64,000 bases of DNA from Roseivirga sp. BDSF3-8 (GTDB taxonomy: Bacteria; Bacteroidota; Bacteroidia; Cytophagales; Cyclobacteriaceae). Positions 1 to 8,874 of this stretch are shown one piece after another. The stretch spans positions 1,339,001-1,403,000 of the forward strand of contig NZ_JBGNFV010000001.1 of NCBI RefSeq assembly GCF_041449215.1, given 5' to 3'. A program made the position numbers and the translations under genes. The notes beneath the pieces were generated by a model that ran no database searches, was not told the origin of the DNA, and worked only from the letters and a program-made list of their open reading frames with translations. Each line of letters opens with the position of its first letter. Position 1 is the first letter of the stretch.

Positions 1-57
1 ATGTGATAGCGAGACCTACTTACTGGCGACACCTTGCTGTTTGTTTGTGCAGCAATA

Positions 58-96
58 AAAAAAGAGGCTTTCCCTGTTTTCGGAAAAGCCTCTTTG
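58..96 (-). terminator. Intrinsic terminator of the PhoD gene
   Basis: Inverted repeat AAAGAGGCTTTCC (61-73) with GGAAAAGCCTCTTT (82-95), one bulge, 8-nt loop. On the minus strand the stem is followed by a T-run (A-run at 57-63). It lies 20 bp past the stop of the minus-strand gene. Confidence 0.8.
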
Positions 97-116
97 TACG
101 CTGTCAAAACCGGGGG

Positions 117-2189
117 TTATCTGATGATAAGCCTTCTGGTTGTGGCGCCGCTTTCTGTCTCGAAGCGTAAAAAGTACACCCCGGCGTGATCTACCACTGG
201 CTTTTCAAACCTGAAAAGGTAGGTGCCGGGTGCCTGCTGCTGCTCGAGCAGGGTACTGACTTCTTTTCCGTTTACGTCCAGCAGAATGACGCGTATCTGT
301 CCTTTCTTTTTCACGGCATATTGTACGAAGTTCTCAGAACCCAGGGGATTAGGATGTACACTGAATATGACGAGGTCTGCTGGTTTATCCTCAATGCCGG
401 TGACCTGGTAGGGGGCGGGACCTTCGGGGGCGGGAGATGGAGGATCTTGTTTGGGAGCGGCCTCACTTTCAGCCGGGCTTAGCCGGTTATCGCCATCTTG
501 AGCGTAGCGCCCTGCATCCCACTGTTCATCGGTAGCCGGCCTGTAAATATCGGAGTAGTAGTAATCGGCCTGGGCTTGGTCGGGGGTAAGGGTAAGAAGA
601 AAATAGCCATGACGATCAAGATCTACATAGCGCATATGTGGATTTGGCGAAAAGCCGCCAACCTGTGGCACCGCGGCAGGCAGGGGGGTATTGATCTGTG
701 CTTCGAGCTGGGCAGATAAGGCGGCTCCGGCCTCATAGCTACCGGCTATCTGGGCAAGGTTTTCGTCAAAGTTAGCAGAAGTAATGCTGGGCGTGGCAAA
801 CTCTATGGCAAAAGAGCCGGCCTGGGTCACAGGATCATACCCGGGCAAGCCGGTCTCTGAGATGGGGTGGGCAGCATACAGGGGATCGTTAAGGCTGAAA
901 ACGCTGGGGAACCTGGCGACGTCGAAGGCAAATGAGCTATGAAAGTCACCGGTGAGTATGATCACATTGCCGATGCCGTTGATGGCTATGGTATCGATGA
1001 TGGCATTACGTTCTGCAGGATATCCATCCCAGATATCGAGAAACTGGCTCTCTACACTTTCAAAGGTTTGGCTGAGGTCAGGATTAGCAGCCCACCCAAC
1101 GTGGAATTCGGAAAAAATAACCTGGTTGCCAATGATCTTCCACCGGGCTTGGGAGGCCTTTAGCTGATCATAGAACCATGCTTTCTGCTCGTGGCCGAGG
1201 ATGGTACGGCCGGGCGCGTATAGGGCAGGATTTGTGATGTCGTTGATCTGTTCCTCACGACCAACTATACGGGTGTCGAGCATGATAAGGTCGGCGAGGT
1301 TGCCGTAGGAGATGGTGCGGTAAAGGGGCTGACCTTCCCGTATGGGCATCCATTCATTGTATACCTGGCGTGCTGTGGAAATGCGGTCTTCCCAGGTACC
1401 TTCTCCCTCTTCGGGGTTGTGGTTTTCAGCACCGTTCTTATAGGCATCATTAGCGGATTCGTGATCGTCCCATACGGGAATGAATGGGTGCTGCTGGTGA
1501 GCGGCCCTAAGATCGGGGTCGAGACGGTACAGGCTGTAGCGGGTGCGGTAGTCCACGAGTTCTATGATCTCTGTTTGAGGGACATTAAGCCTGCCTACGG
1601 AATCGGAATAGCCGTAAGTACCCTGACCGGCTCCGTATTCGTAAATGTAGTCACCAAGGTGAATGACGGCATCGAGGTCATTACGCTCCGCAATGCGGGC
1701 ATAGGCATTGAAGAAGCCTGCCTGATAGTTACTGCAACTTACTACGGCAAACCTTAGCTTATCAGTGTCAGCATGGGGGGTGGTACGGGTACGGCCTATG
1801 ATGGAATTGGCCCCGAGGGCTGAAAAGTAGTAGTAATAGGTAGTGGCGGGGTGTAGTCCTGTCACATCTATCTTTACTGTATAGTCGCGGTCTGCACCGG
1901 TAAACACGGTACCGGAGTTAACGATGTCTGTAAATTGGGGATCGGTGGCCATACGCCACCCTACTTCTACCTCCTGCAGGTTATCGGGTGGTGTGACGCG
2001 GGTCCAGATAATCACTGCACTGCTCAGGGGATCGCCACTGGCAACACCGTGGTAAAAAGGAGCCAACGATTCTTCAAAGGGAAGGTGGCCATCCATGGTA
2101 CGGCCGGTATTCCATGACGTGCCGTGGACCTGGCCTAATGTGGTAAGGGCAGGCAGACATAACATAAGTAATAGTACAAAAGATCGCAT
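117..2189 (-). CDS. Secreted PhoD-family alkaline phosphatase/phosphodiesterase with T9SS sorting domain
   Basis: The protein has a signal peptide (MRSFVLLLMLCLPALTTLGQ), a PhoD N-terminal domain (VASGDPLSSAVIIWTR) and then the metallophosphoesterase core with the motifs HLGDYIYEYG, WDDHESAND and LTGDFHSSFAFD. These are the metal-binding blocks of the PhoD/PF09423 family, which hydrolyses phosphate mono- or diesters outside the cell. The last ~80 residues (VHPNPLGSENF ... GVYFLRFETESG) form a type A T9SS C-terminal sorting domain, so surface or extracellular location is expected. An acidic, proline-rich linker near residue 595 separates the two parts. I chose the ATG at 2189 because it starts the signal peptide; an upstream TTG (2213) and ATG (2198) are in frame. 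It is flanked by terminators and looks monocistronic. The exact substrate is not visible. Confidence 0.9.
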   Translation of the reverse strand: MRSFVLLLMLCLPALTTLGQVHGTSWNTGRTMDGHLPFEESLAPFYHGVASGDPLSSAVIIWTRVTPPDNLQEVEVGWRMATDPQFTDIVNSGTVFTGADRDYTVKIDVTGLHPATTYYYYFSALGANSIIGRTRTTPHADTDKLRFAVVSCSNYQAGFFNAYARIAERNDLDAVIHLGDYIYEYGAGQGTYGYSDSVGRLNVPQTEIIELVDYRTRYSLYRLDPDLRAAHQQHPFIPVWDDHESANDAYKNGAENHNPEEGEGTWEDRISTARQVYNEWMPIREGQPLYRTISYGNLADLIMLDTRIVGREEQINDITNPALYAPGRTILGHEQKAWFYDQLKASQARWKIIGNQVIFSEFHVGWAANPDLSQTFESVESQFLDIWDGYPAERNAIIDTIAINGIGNVIILTGDFHSSFAFDVARFPSVFSLNDPLYAAHPISETGLPGYDPVTQAGSFAIEFATPSITSANFDENLAQIAGSYEAGAALSAQLEAQINTPLPAAVPQVGGFSPNPHMRYVDLDRHGYFLLTLTPDQAQADYYYSDIYRPATDEQWDAGRYAQDGDNRLSPAESEAAPKQDPPSPAPEGPAPYQVTGIEDKPADLVIFSVHPNPLGSENFVQYAVKKKGQIRVILLDVNGKEVSTLLEQQQAPGTYLFRFEKPVVDHAGVYFLRFETESGATTRRLIIR

Positions 2190-2331
2190 CTCAGGCATTC
2201 GGTTTGATGTCAACTAAAGAAACCGAAAGGTGGGTGGTTAAACAGATTTTTCTGTTTTGGGAGTATGAAGTCTATTTTACTAAATGATGAAGGGGTAAAG
2301 TACAGGTAATATCAGGTGCAGGAAAATGAAA

Positions 2332-2358
2332 GAAGGAAGCCCGTGATGGGCTTCCTTC
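2332..2358 (-). terminator. Terminator downstream of the first lipoprotein gene
   Basis: Perfect 11-bp inverted repeat GAAGGAAGCCC (2332-2342) / GGGCTTCCTTC (2348-2358) with a 5-nt loop, 30 bp past the stop of the minus-strand gene at 2388. There is no long T-run, so strength is uncertain. Confidence 0.65.
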
Positions 2359-2387
2359 ATTTATCTGATTATGAAAAAGGTACTTTA

Positions 2388-3146
2388 TCAGAAGCAGAAT
2401 CCGCTTGACATGCGGTCATTGGCATAGCTAAAAGGCCCCCACATGCGGATGTTCTGCCATCCCCAGCTCCACAGGGTGAAGAAGCGATTGCGGTAGAAGG
2501 AGCGGTCATACATAATGAACACGCCATAGATGTAGAAAGGGTGGTAGCGGCTTACGCGGTTATTCCAACCAGGCATCATAAAGGGGCTGGTTGATCCCAT
2601 AAGCCATGAAGAACCACCGACGTAATCCTTGTGCAGCATAGCGAGGCTATTTACTCTTCCGGTTTGACCAGCTTCGGGCTTCTTGCCGAAGATGCGCTCG
2701 TATTCCTGTGCTTCGAAGTCGAGGTATTCCTGATTTACGTTACCGGTGGCCTCGTATTCCTTGATGGTTCCGCTGGCCTCGGCATACTGGCTCATGACTT
2801 TCTCGAATTCGAGCATGCCGGCTACATTATGGCCATGCTGGTCACCCCACTGTATGTATAGCTGATCTGATGAGAAGGCATCGATGGTTACGTATATCTC
2901 ATTTCCGTCGTCACTAGGTTTGCCAGTGACTGCAATATGGAGTCCGGGGTCTTCAAGGTTATACGCGCCTTCTTTTACTATTCTATTATCAAGTTTATAC
3001 TCATATATCTCGGTGGGAGCATCGGTTGCACTTTGCTGGTCTGCGGGAGCGGGAGCGGCAGGCTGCGGGGCTTCGCTTTCACTATTACATCCGGCAAAGG
3101 TGAGGGTGGCTGCGGCGAACGCAGCAAGTATAGTTTTCCTAATCAT
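2388..3146 (-). CDS. Hypothetical lipoprotein, paralogue of the neighbour at 3589
   Basis: This is a 252-residue protein with a lipoprotein signal peptide (lipobox TFAGC, Cys 20) and then a Pro/Ala/Gln-rich linker. The middle part shares with the protein at 3589-4344 the blocks GAYxxEDPxL, DAFxxDxxYIQWGD and YEATGxVxQE..AxEYERIF. The C-terminal third is rich in aromatic residues (Trp, Tyr, Phe, Arg) with an RMSS ending common to both, which suggests a compact folded domain. I recognise no enzymatic motif. The two genes look like a tandem duplication, each with its own terminator and promoter region. Function unknown; outer-membrane or periplasmic location is inferred from the lipobox. Confidence 0.8.
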   Translation of the reverse strand: MIRKTILAAFAAATLTFAGCNSESEAPQPAAPAPADQQSATDAPTEIYEYKLDNRIVKEGAYNLEDPGLHIAVTGKPSDDGNEIYVTIDAFSSDQLYIQWGDQHGHNVAGMLEFEKVMSQYAEASGTIKEYEATGNVNQEYLDFEAQEYERIFGKKPEAGQTGRVNSLAMLHKDYVGGSSWLMGSTSPFMMPGWNNRVSRYHPFYIYGVFIMYDRSFYRNRFFTLWSWGWQNIRMWGPFSYANDRMSSGFCF

Positions 3147-3517
3147 GTTTAGTTTAATTATTTGGGTATATAGCTGCAGGGTATATTTGGAGGCCTCCTG
3201 TATACTCTTTTCAGTAGGACAAATGTATTATGTATACCACTAATAAAAAACGGTGAAAACACTCTGTGAGCCGCCAGACATACGATAAACATGATCTATT
3301 GGCGAAAGAACACGACCAAACGGAATGGCATTTATTCTCTTTTTATCCTTCTGAAAATACAGAGGCGCATGGTAACCTGATGTTTTTCTGAGGGTAGATG
3401 AAAGGCTAAACACCTAAATAATATATCATAACTCTGTTTGGGAAGGAGATTACAGGGGGAATTTTATATTAATATAGCCTTAAAAATTTAAGTAAAATGA
3501 GGGTAAACCCTCATAAT
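3147..3517. other. Intergenic region, no gene seen
   Basis: AT-rich gap between the two lipoprotein genes. It must hold the promoter for the gene at 3146. Apart from a small hairpin (GAGGG TAAA CCCTC near 3499-3512) I see no structure or reading frame worth calling. Confidence 0.5.
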
Positions 3518-3546
3518 AAAAAAGCACCCTGATGGGTGCCTTTTTA
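3518..3546 (-). terminator. Terminator of the second lipoprotein gene
   Basis: GCACCC (3524-3529) pairs with GGGTGC (3534-3539), flanked by A-runs on the left and T-runs on the right so the stem extends with A/T pairs. This is a good bidirectional intrinsic terminator, 43 bp past the stop codon at 3589. Confidence 0.75.
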
Positions 3547-3588
3547 TTTATCCTCATTCAACTATTGGGTGTATTTACCCCGGTTGAT

Positions 3589-4344
3589 TTACCAACCTAC
3601 TGTCCAGTAGCTAGACATGCGGTCGTTTAGCCATGAGTAACCACAGAAGTTAATGCTATATGAACCCCACCCGTAGATAGTGGCGATTCTGCTTCTGAAG
3701 AAGGTGCGGTTGTATATGGCTGTATATCTCAGTCCACCGCTCTGGTAGTAATTGGAAACTGCGTTGTTCCATCCCCACCACATCCAGGCTCTTACACTAC
3801 TCATACGACGGTATGAGCCACCTGAACAATTCTTTGAAAGGTATCCGCTACCCATGCTTCTCTCGTAAACGAGGGCCTTGGTTTGGAAGATACGCTCATA
3901 CTCGGCATCCTGGAATTCAAGGAACTCCTGAGATACTTCGCCGGTTTCCTCGTACTGACGAATGGCTCCTGACTCTTCAGCAAATTTGGCTACATTTCTT
4001 TCGTACTCAAGGGTACTGGCTACATCATAGCCGTTTTTATCACCCCACTGAATGTAGGCATCATCATTTGTAAAGGCATCAACCACAAGGCTCTGAGCAG
4101 TACCTTCTTCATTGGGCTGAAGTGTTATAGCAAACTGAAGCTCAGGATCTTCCATTTGGTAGGCTCCTTCGGGCACTACTTCACCATCCAATCTGTACTC
4201 AGATATTTTAGTGGCTTCTTCAGTATTGGTTGTCTGGTCAGCGGGGACGCCTGTTGCAGGCTGAGGGTTTTCGGTATCACTCTGGCAGCCGAAAGCTACG
4301 AAGAGGATCGCAGCCACGAACGTGCTTAATCTTAATTTCAACAT
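3589..4344 (-). CDS. Hypothetical lipoprotein, paralogue of the gene at 2388
   Basis: This 251-residue protein has a short signal peptide ending in lipobox VAFGC (Cys 20). It follows the same plan as its neighbour at 2388: a Pro/Gln-rich linker, the shared central region (EDPELQ, YIQWGDKNGYDVA, EYERIF) and an aromatic-rich C-terminal third ending in YSWLNDRMSS. By eye the pair are clearly homologous but well diverged, so this is an old tandem duplication. No catalytic motif is visible. It is probably exported and lipid-anchored; role unknown. Confidence 0.8.
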   Translation of the reverse strand: MLKLRLSTFVAAILFVAFGCQSDTENPQPATGVPADQTTNTEEATKISEYRLDGEVVPEGAYQMEDPELQFAITLQPNEEGTAQSLVVDAFTNDDAYIQWGDKNGYDVASTLEYERNVAKFAEESGAIRQYEETGEVSQEFLEFQDAEYERIFQTKALVYERSMGSGYLSKNCSGGSYRRMSSVRAWMWWGWNNAVSNYYQSGGLRYTAIYNRTFFRSRIATIYGWGSYSINFCGYSWLNDRMSSYWTVGW

Positions 4345-4723
4345 AGTTAGTTGGAGATTTTAATAAGTTATTCTTTTTCTATTTAGTATTACAGGCCTGC
4401 ATACTTATGAATCATGATGGGACAAACCTACATATAATCGGAGTGTATTCCGAATTGAGAAAATTGCTAAAACACGGCCCAACCCCCTAAAAAAGGGCTT
4501 TTTAAGTAAAAAAAACGAACAACCTTATTAGCTGGTATAACATATTTTGTTACTCCTTAAGCAACTGCCATACTAAAGATCAAAAGCTTACCTCGAGGGA
4601 TTCATTTATAGTTGACACATAAAGTATAATATGAATAAACCCACCCAGGCTCCCCCTGATCGGCATTATGGTTTAATAAAATTTATATTTAAGGGGTAAC
4701 CCCTAATGGAGACAGGGCGGGAA
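4345..4723. other. Intergenic region, no gene seen
   Basis: AT-rich gap of about 380 bp. It contains a 5-bp hairpin AGGGG TAA CCCCT (4692-4704) just past the GntR stop codon and a weak CCCT/AGGG stem near 4495. Either could be a weak terminator for the regulator gene. No reading frame is supported. Confidence 0.45.
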
Positions 4724-5371
4724 TTAATCAATAAGGTCTTTATGCCTGTCTTCTTCCCCACTGAGCTCCATGCTGCTGAGGCGCCAGTGGGCACGGGCTA
4801 GCTCGGCGGCTTCATCGTAGTTCTCATCTTCTATCAATGAGACGATTTGGTTATAGGTGAGTAGAGAGGAGCGGCTTTTCTGACCTGCCTTGATAAATCT
4901 TAGTTCGAACTTATAGAGGGGAAGTTTAAGGTTACGAATAAGCTCGGGGGCTATCTTATTTTTGCAGTCGCTGATCAACAGTTCATGAAAGGCGAGCTCT
5001 TCTTTAAGGACATCTGCGGGTGCCTTTGCTGCCTGGATGGCTGCATAGGCTTTTTTCAGTTTACTCAGGTTTTGTTCAGAATAAACGGTTTCTCCCATGG
5101 CAAATTCCTGCAGGGTGCCTATAAACTTATAGGAGGCGATGGCTTCGACCTTGTTCAGGTTATTTACTGTAAACCCCTTCTTGGGTACGAACTTGACGGC
5201 ACCGGTTTGCTCAAACCTTGCAAATACCTCTCTCACCTGGGTGGGGGTGGACTTGGTAAGCTTTGAAAACTCGGTAAGGGATACACGCTGGCCAGGCTTG
5301 AGGGTGCCCTCAAGTAGCTGATCGTATATCAGGCTGCGTATGTGTTGGTGTAAGCTTATTTTTTTTGCCAT
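4724..5371 (-). CDS. GntR-family transcriptional regulator
   Basis: A 215-residue protein. The N-terminal ~70 residues form a winged helix-turn-helix of the GntR type (IRSLIYDQLLEGTLKPGQRV, then TPTQVREVFARFEQTGAV). The rest is a helical effector-binding domain resembling the FCD/FadR class (ELAFHELLISDCKN). It lies 120 bp downstream of the acyl-CoA ligase on the same strand, so it may be the last gene of that operon or a separate unit controlling it. Family knowledge: FadR-type regulators bind small carboxylic acids or acyl-CoAs, which would fit an acyl-activation operon. The ligand is inference. Confidence 0.85.
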   Translation of the reverse strand: MAKKISLHQHIRSLIYDQLLEGTLKPGQRVSLTEFSKLTKSTPTQVREVFARFEQTGAVKFVPKKGFTVNNLNKVEAIASYKFIGTLQEFAMGETVYSEQNLSKLKKAYAAIQAAKAPADVLKEELAFHELLISDCKNKIAPELIRNLKLPLYKFELRFIKAGQKSRSSLLTYNQIVSLIEDENYDEAAELARAHWRLSSMELSGEEDRHKDLID

Positions 5372-5491
5372 GTCTCTTACCGAAAAACGAAATTAGGCAA
5401 AAATGTGCGGCTAACAAGGCTTGACCATGTATAAGGGATGTATTTCTGATAATAGGCCCATGATAAGGGGTGACTATATAGTAATTCTCCT

Positions 5492-6982
5492 TTACTCTAA
5501 CTCTTTACGGGCTATTTTCCCGGCAGCATTTTTGGGTAGCTCATCCATAAATACGACATGCTTAGGTACTTTATATTTGGCAAGTTTGCCATTACAGAAT
5601 TGGATCACTTCCTGCCCGGTAAGCATGGCTCCTTCTTTAAGGGCGATAAACACCTTGCCTGTCTCTCCCCACTTGGGATCAGGAACACCTACTACGGCTA
5701 CTTCTTCTACATGGGGATGGGTACGCAGAAAATGCTCTACCTCTGCTGGATATACGTTCTCGCCGCCGCTGATATACATGTTTTTCTTACGGTCTACGAT
5801 GTAGATATAGCCTTCGGGGTCTACCTGCACTACGTCGCCTGTCTTAAACCAGCCGTCTTGGAGCGCTGCTGCGGTGGCGCTGGGGTTTTGCCAATAACCC
5901 GGGGTGACCATGGGGCCTTTAAGCCAGAGTTCGCCGGCCTGGCTGGGTGAGCAGTCTGTACCATCATCGGCTACTACGCGATAATCTACGTAGAAATTGG
6001 GCTTGCCTATGGAGCCTTTTTTGCGGACGGCATCGCTGTGGTGAAGGCTGGTGACATTGGGGCCTACTTCTGTAAGGCCATAGCCCTGGCGTATAAGTAC
6101 GCCTTTATTATGCCAGCGCTCTATGGTGGGTATGGGGAGGGGCTCCCCTCCTACTATAAAGTAGCGTATGCTTTGCAGTGACACGTGGTCAAAGGCGGGG
6201 TCGTCGGACATCATTTTGAGCATGGTGGGAACGGCCATGAAGAGGGTGGCTTTCTCTTGCTCGAGGGTATTGAGTACGCCTGCTGCATCAAATTTTTTCA
6301 TGAGGGTGACGGAGGCGCCGTGGTGGAGAAAGGGGGTGAAGAGTACGTTCCAGCCACCGGTGTGGAAGGGGGGCATACAAACGAGGGTGTGGTCTGCTGA
6401 GGTGATATCAAGCCGGGTGGCGGTATTGATGGAGTTCCAGAAGGCCATGCCGTGGGTATAGAGGGCGCCCTTGGGGAAGCCGGTGGTGCCACTGGTGTAG
6501 AGGATGAGGAGGGGATCATCTTCTGCTATGGGTGCGGGAGGAAAGGGGACGCCGGGGGTTTCTTCTATGGCTTGCAAAAAGGTATCGGGCTTCATGACGT
6601 GCCGTATCTTTCCGAGGCTTTCGTGGCCTTCGAGAAGGGGGAGGTAGTGATCATCGACCATGAAGAGGCCGGGGGTACAGTCATCGAGCATGTAGGCAAG
6701 CTCGCGGGTTGCCAGGCGGTAATTGAGTGGTACGAGTACGATGCCGGTCTTTTGTGCGGCAGAAAGGAGTATGGCGTATTCGAGGGAGAAGTCGGCCAGC
6801 ATGGCGATACGGCTCCCTTTGGTAAGGCCGAGGTGTTGGGTGAGGAAGGAGGCGGCACGGGCGCCTTTCTGGTTAAGCTCTTTGTAGGTAAGGGTACGGC
6901 CGTTACCATATTCTTTTACGGCAATCTTCTCGGGGAGGTAGTCTGTCCACCTTTCTATCCAGTCTTTTCGGTATTGGGCCAT
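5492..6982 (-). CDS. AMP-forming acyl-CoA synthetase/ligase
   Basis: This is an ANL-superfamily adenylating enzyme of 496 residues from the chosen start. The P-loop-like motif LYTSGTTGFPKG lies near residues 161-172, then GYGLTEVGP (A5) and GELWLKGPMVTPGYW. A8 follows as TGDVVQVDPEGYIYIVDRKKN, and the catalytic lysine motif PKNAAGKIARKEL is at the end. It is complete. It converts a carboxylic acid to its CoA thioester via an acyl-adenylate. A GTG at 7024 would add 14 residues but overlaps a perfect hairpin (7012-7037), so I prefer the ATG at 6982, which starts MAQYRKDW. It is the sixth gene of the probable uptake/activation operon. The acid is unknown; medium- or long-chain fatty acid is possible. 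Confidence 0.9.
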   Translation of the reverse strand: MAQYRKDWIERWTDYLPEKIAVKEYGNGRTLTYKELNQKGARAASFLTQHLGLTKGSRIAMLADFSLEYAILLSAAQKTGIVLVPLNYRLATRELAYMLDDCTPGLFMVDDHYLPLLEGHESLGKIRHVMKPDTFLQAIEETPGVPFPPAPIAEDDPLLILYTSGTTGFPKGALYTHGMAFWNSINTATRLDITSADHTLVCMPPFHTGGWNVLFTPFLHHGASVTLMKKFDAAGVLNTLEQEKATLFMAVPTMLKMMSDDPAFDHVSLQSIRYFIVGGEPLPIPTIERWHNKGVLIRQGYGLTEVGPNVTSLHHSDAVRKKGSIGKPNFYVDYRVVADDGTDCSPSQAGELWLKGPMVTPGYWQNPSATAAALQDGWFKTGDVVQVDPEGYIYIVDRKKNMYISGGENVYPAEVEHFLRTHPHVEEVAVVGVPDPKWGETGKVFIALKEGAMLTGQEVIQFCNGKLAKYKVPKHVVFMDELPKNAAGKIARKELE

Positions 6983-7011
6983 GTGGGTGTAGCGGGTATG
7001 GGTAGAAAATG

Positions 7012-7037
7012 ACCGGCGGAGCACGGGCCCCGCCGGT
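7012..7037 (-). promoter_or_regulatory. Intercistronic hairpin between KAS III-like and ligase genes
   Basis: Perfect 8-bp inverted repeat ACCGGCGG (7012-7019) / CCGCCGGT (7030-7037) with a 10-nt loop, in the 75-bp gap between two operon genes. There is no T-run. It could be a weak attenuator or an mRNA processing/stability element. Confidence 0.5.
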
Positions 7038-7057
7038 ATTTATATTGGGTTAATGAA

Positions 7058-8065
7058 TCAAAGTCTGAAGGCTGCACTGGCAAAGGACAGTCCTCCGCCG
7101 GAGCCTATGAAGACTACAAGATCACCGGGCTTGATCTGCTCTTTTTCCCAGGCTTCATTAAAGGCCATGGGGATGCAGGCGGAGCCGGTATACCCGTAGT
7201 AGTGCATGATGGTGGGGGCTTTTTCCCTGGGAAGTCCCAGCAGATCCATGGTGGCGTATATGCTGTTGATATTGATCTGGGTAATGAAAAAGCGGTCAAC
7301 GTCTTCGGGCTTTTCACCGATACGCTGGCAGAGGTCGCGGATCATGCCGCTCCACATGTCGGGGTTGAGCTCGGTGGGAAAGCGCTTGACGAACTTAAGT
7401 TTATGGTCTTTTGCGGTTACCACTTCCTGGTCTACAGGGGTGGCGGTACCTCCGGCATAGATACCCATCCAGTCGCAGTACTGCCCTTCTGTGCGCAGCT
7501 CGCTGGCAAGGAATCCTTTTTGGGCTTTGAGGCCTTCACCGGGCACTTCCTCGGCAGTGAGTACGACGGCGCCGGCACCATCGGCAAAGAGGTTGGCGGT
7601 TTTTTTGTCGTATTTATCGAGGTATTTGCTCATGACGTAGGCGCCTACGACAAGTACGTTATTGTAGCGGTCGTCTGACCGGATGTACTTGGAGGCCACG
7701 TCGAGTGCGGTAACGAAGCCTGCGCAGGCGGTATTGAGGTCAAAGGTGCCGGCCTTTTTGGCCCCGAGGCGGTGCTGCACTTTGCTGGCGGTGCTGGGGC
7801 TGATGTACTCAGGGGTATCGGTGGCAACGATAAGGAGGTCGAGCTCTCCGGCTTTTACTCCGGCGCGTTCCAGGGCCTGATGGGCGGCCTTTTCGACAAG
7901 GTCGGCAGTACTTTCGTCTTCGGCAGCCCAGCGGCGTTCGTAGATCTGTACATTTTCACGCAGCCAGGTGTCCACGTCCTGTCCCAATAGCTCATTAAAG
8001 TAGCTATTGGGCACCACCCGCTCAGGAACGTAGGCGCCAACTGATCGTATGACGGCATTTCGCAT
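7058..8065 (-). CDS. KAS III (FabH)-like thiolase-fold protein lacking catalytic His and Asn
   Basis: This 335-residue protein aligns along its full length with 3-oxoacyl-ACP synthase III. The nucleophile block NTACAGF keeps Cys 114, and the C-terminus (IKPGDLVVFIGSGGGLSFAS) follows FabH closely. In FabH the catalytic His sits in PHQAN and the Asn in GNTSAAS. Here the corresponding blocks read ITQIN (Thr 262) and GYTGSAC (Tyr 292), so two of three catalytic residues are replaced. Family knowledge: KAS III relatives with altered triads act as acyltransferases or other condensing enzymes, so ordinary malonyl decarboxylation is unlikely. It lies between an SDR and an acyl-CoA ligase in one operon, so its substrate is probably an acyl-CoA made there (inference). 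Confidence 0.85.
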   Translation of the reverse strand: MRNAVIRSVGAYVPERVVPNSYFNELLGQDVDTWLRENVQIYERRWAAEDESTADLVEKAAHQALERAGVKAGELDLLIVATDTPEYISPSTASKVQHRLGAKKAGTFDLNTACAGFVTALDVASKYIRSDDRYNNVLVVGAYVMSKYLDKYDKKTANLFADGAGAVVLTAEEVPGEGLKAQKGFLASELRTEGQYCDWMGIYAGGTATPVDQEVVTAKDHKLKFVKRFPTELNPDMWSGMIRDLCQRIGEKPEDVDRFFITQININSIYATMDLLGLPREKAPTIMHYYGYTGSACIPMAFNEAWEKEQIKPGDLVVFIGSGGGLSFASAAFRL

Positions 8066-8095
8066 AATCTATTGATTTATGGGTGATGAGAAGAT

Positions 8096-8842
8096 TTAAC
8101 TGATAACGCCTCCGTCTACACTGAGTGTGGCGCCATTGATATAGGCTGCCTCATCTGATGCGAGGAAGAGGTAGGCGTTTGCGATGTCGCGCACGCTACC
8201 CATTTTACCAGTGGGTATTTTGGCTTCAATCTGCTGAAGTACCTCTGCGGGTATTTTCTGTGTCATCTCAGTTGCGATAAAGCCTGGTGCTACGGCATTG
8301 ACGGTAACGCCTTTGCGGCCGAGCTCCCGGGCCCAAACTTTGGTCATGCCTATGACGCCTGCTTTGGTGGCGACGTAGTTGGTCTGGCCGAAGTTGCCAT
8401 ATAGGCCTACGACGGAGCTGGCGCTTACAATGCGGCCGCTGCCTTGTGTTACCATATACTGGGAGAGGACTTTGGTGCAGTTGAAGACGCCTGTGAGGTT
8501 CACATCGATGACCTGCTGCCATACCTCTGGTGTCATCTTTTTGAGGCTGGCATCACGTGTGATGCCGGCATTATTGATGAGGATGTCAATACGGCCAAAT
8601 TTCTCATTGACCTCAGCAGCAGCTTTTTCTACTGCCTCGTATTCGACCGTATTGACTTTTTGGAACTGAACTTCTACGGCATGGGCGGAAGCCAATGAGG
8701 TAGCGAGTTCGTTTCCTTTACTCTCATCAAGGTCCCATATGACCACAGTGGCGCCTTCTTCTGCAAATCGTTCGGCGGTGGCTTTACCTATTCCATTGGC
8801 TCCACCGGTTATCACGGCCACTTTATTTTCAAGTCTTTTCAT
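8096..8842 (-). CDS. SDR-family oxidoreductase (FabG-like 3-oxoacyl reductase)
   Basis: A 248-residue classical short-chain dehydrogenase/reductase. It has the cofactor motif TGGANGIG (residues 12-19), structural NNAG (90-93), catalytic Ser 143 in SASSVVG, and the YxxxK pair Tyr 156/Lys 160 (NYVATKAG). The C-terminal TEMTQKIP and SVDGG blocks are like FabG. The acidic Asp 37 after beta-2 is typical of NAD(H) preference, whereas FabG proper uses NADPH. It starts 32 bp downstream of the TonB receptor gene and is followed after 30 bp by the KAS III-like gene, so it probably acts on the same hydroxy/oxo-acyl compound. Whether it oxidises or reduces cannot be told. Confidence 0.9.
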   Translation of the reverse strand: MKRLENKVAVITGGANGIGKATAERFAEEGATVVIWDLDESKGNELATSLASAHAVEVQFQKVNTVEYEAVEKAAAEVNEKFGRIDILINNAGITRDASLKKMTPEVWQQVIDVNLTGVFNCTKVLSQYMVTQGSGRIVSASSVVGLYGNFGQTNYVATKAGVIGMTKVWARELGRKGVTVNAVAPGFIATEMTQKIPAEVLQQIEAKIPTGKMGSVRDIANAYLFLASDEAAYINGATLSVDGGVIS

Positions 8843-8874
8843 GAAATCGTGTATCTGCTATTAGCGGAAATATT

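Noticed and set aside
6452-7012. 186-codon plus-strand glycine-rich frame opposite the ligase
   Set aside because: Antisense to a gene with complete ANL motifs; no independent features.
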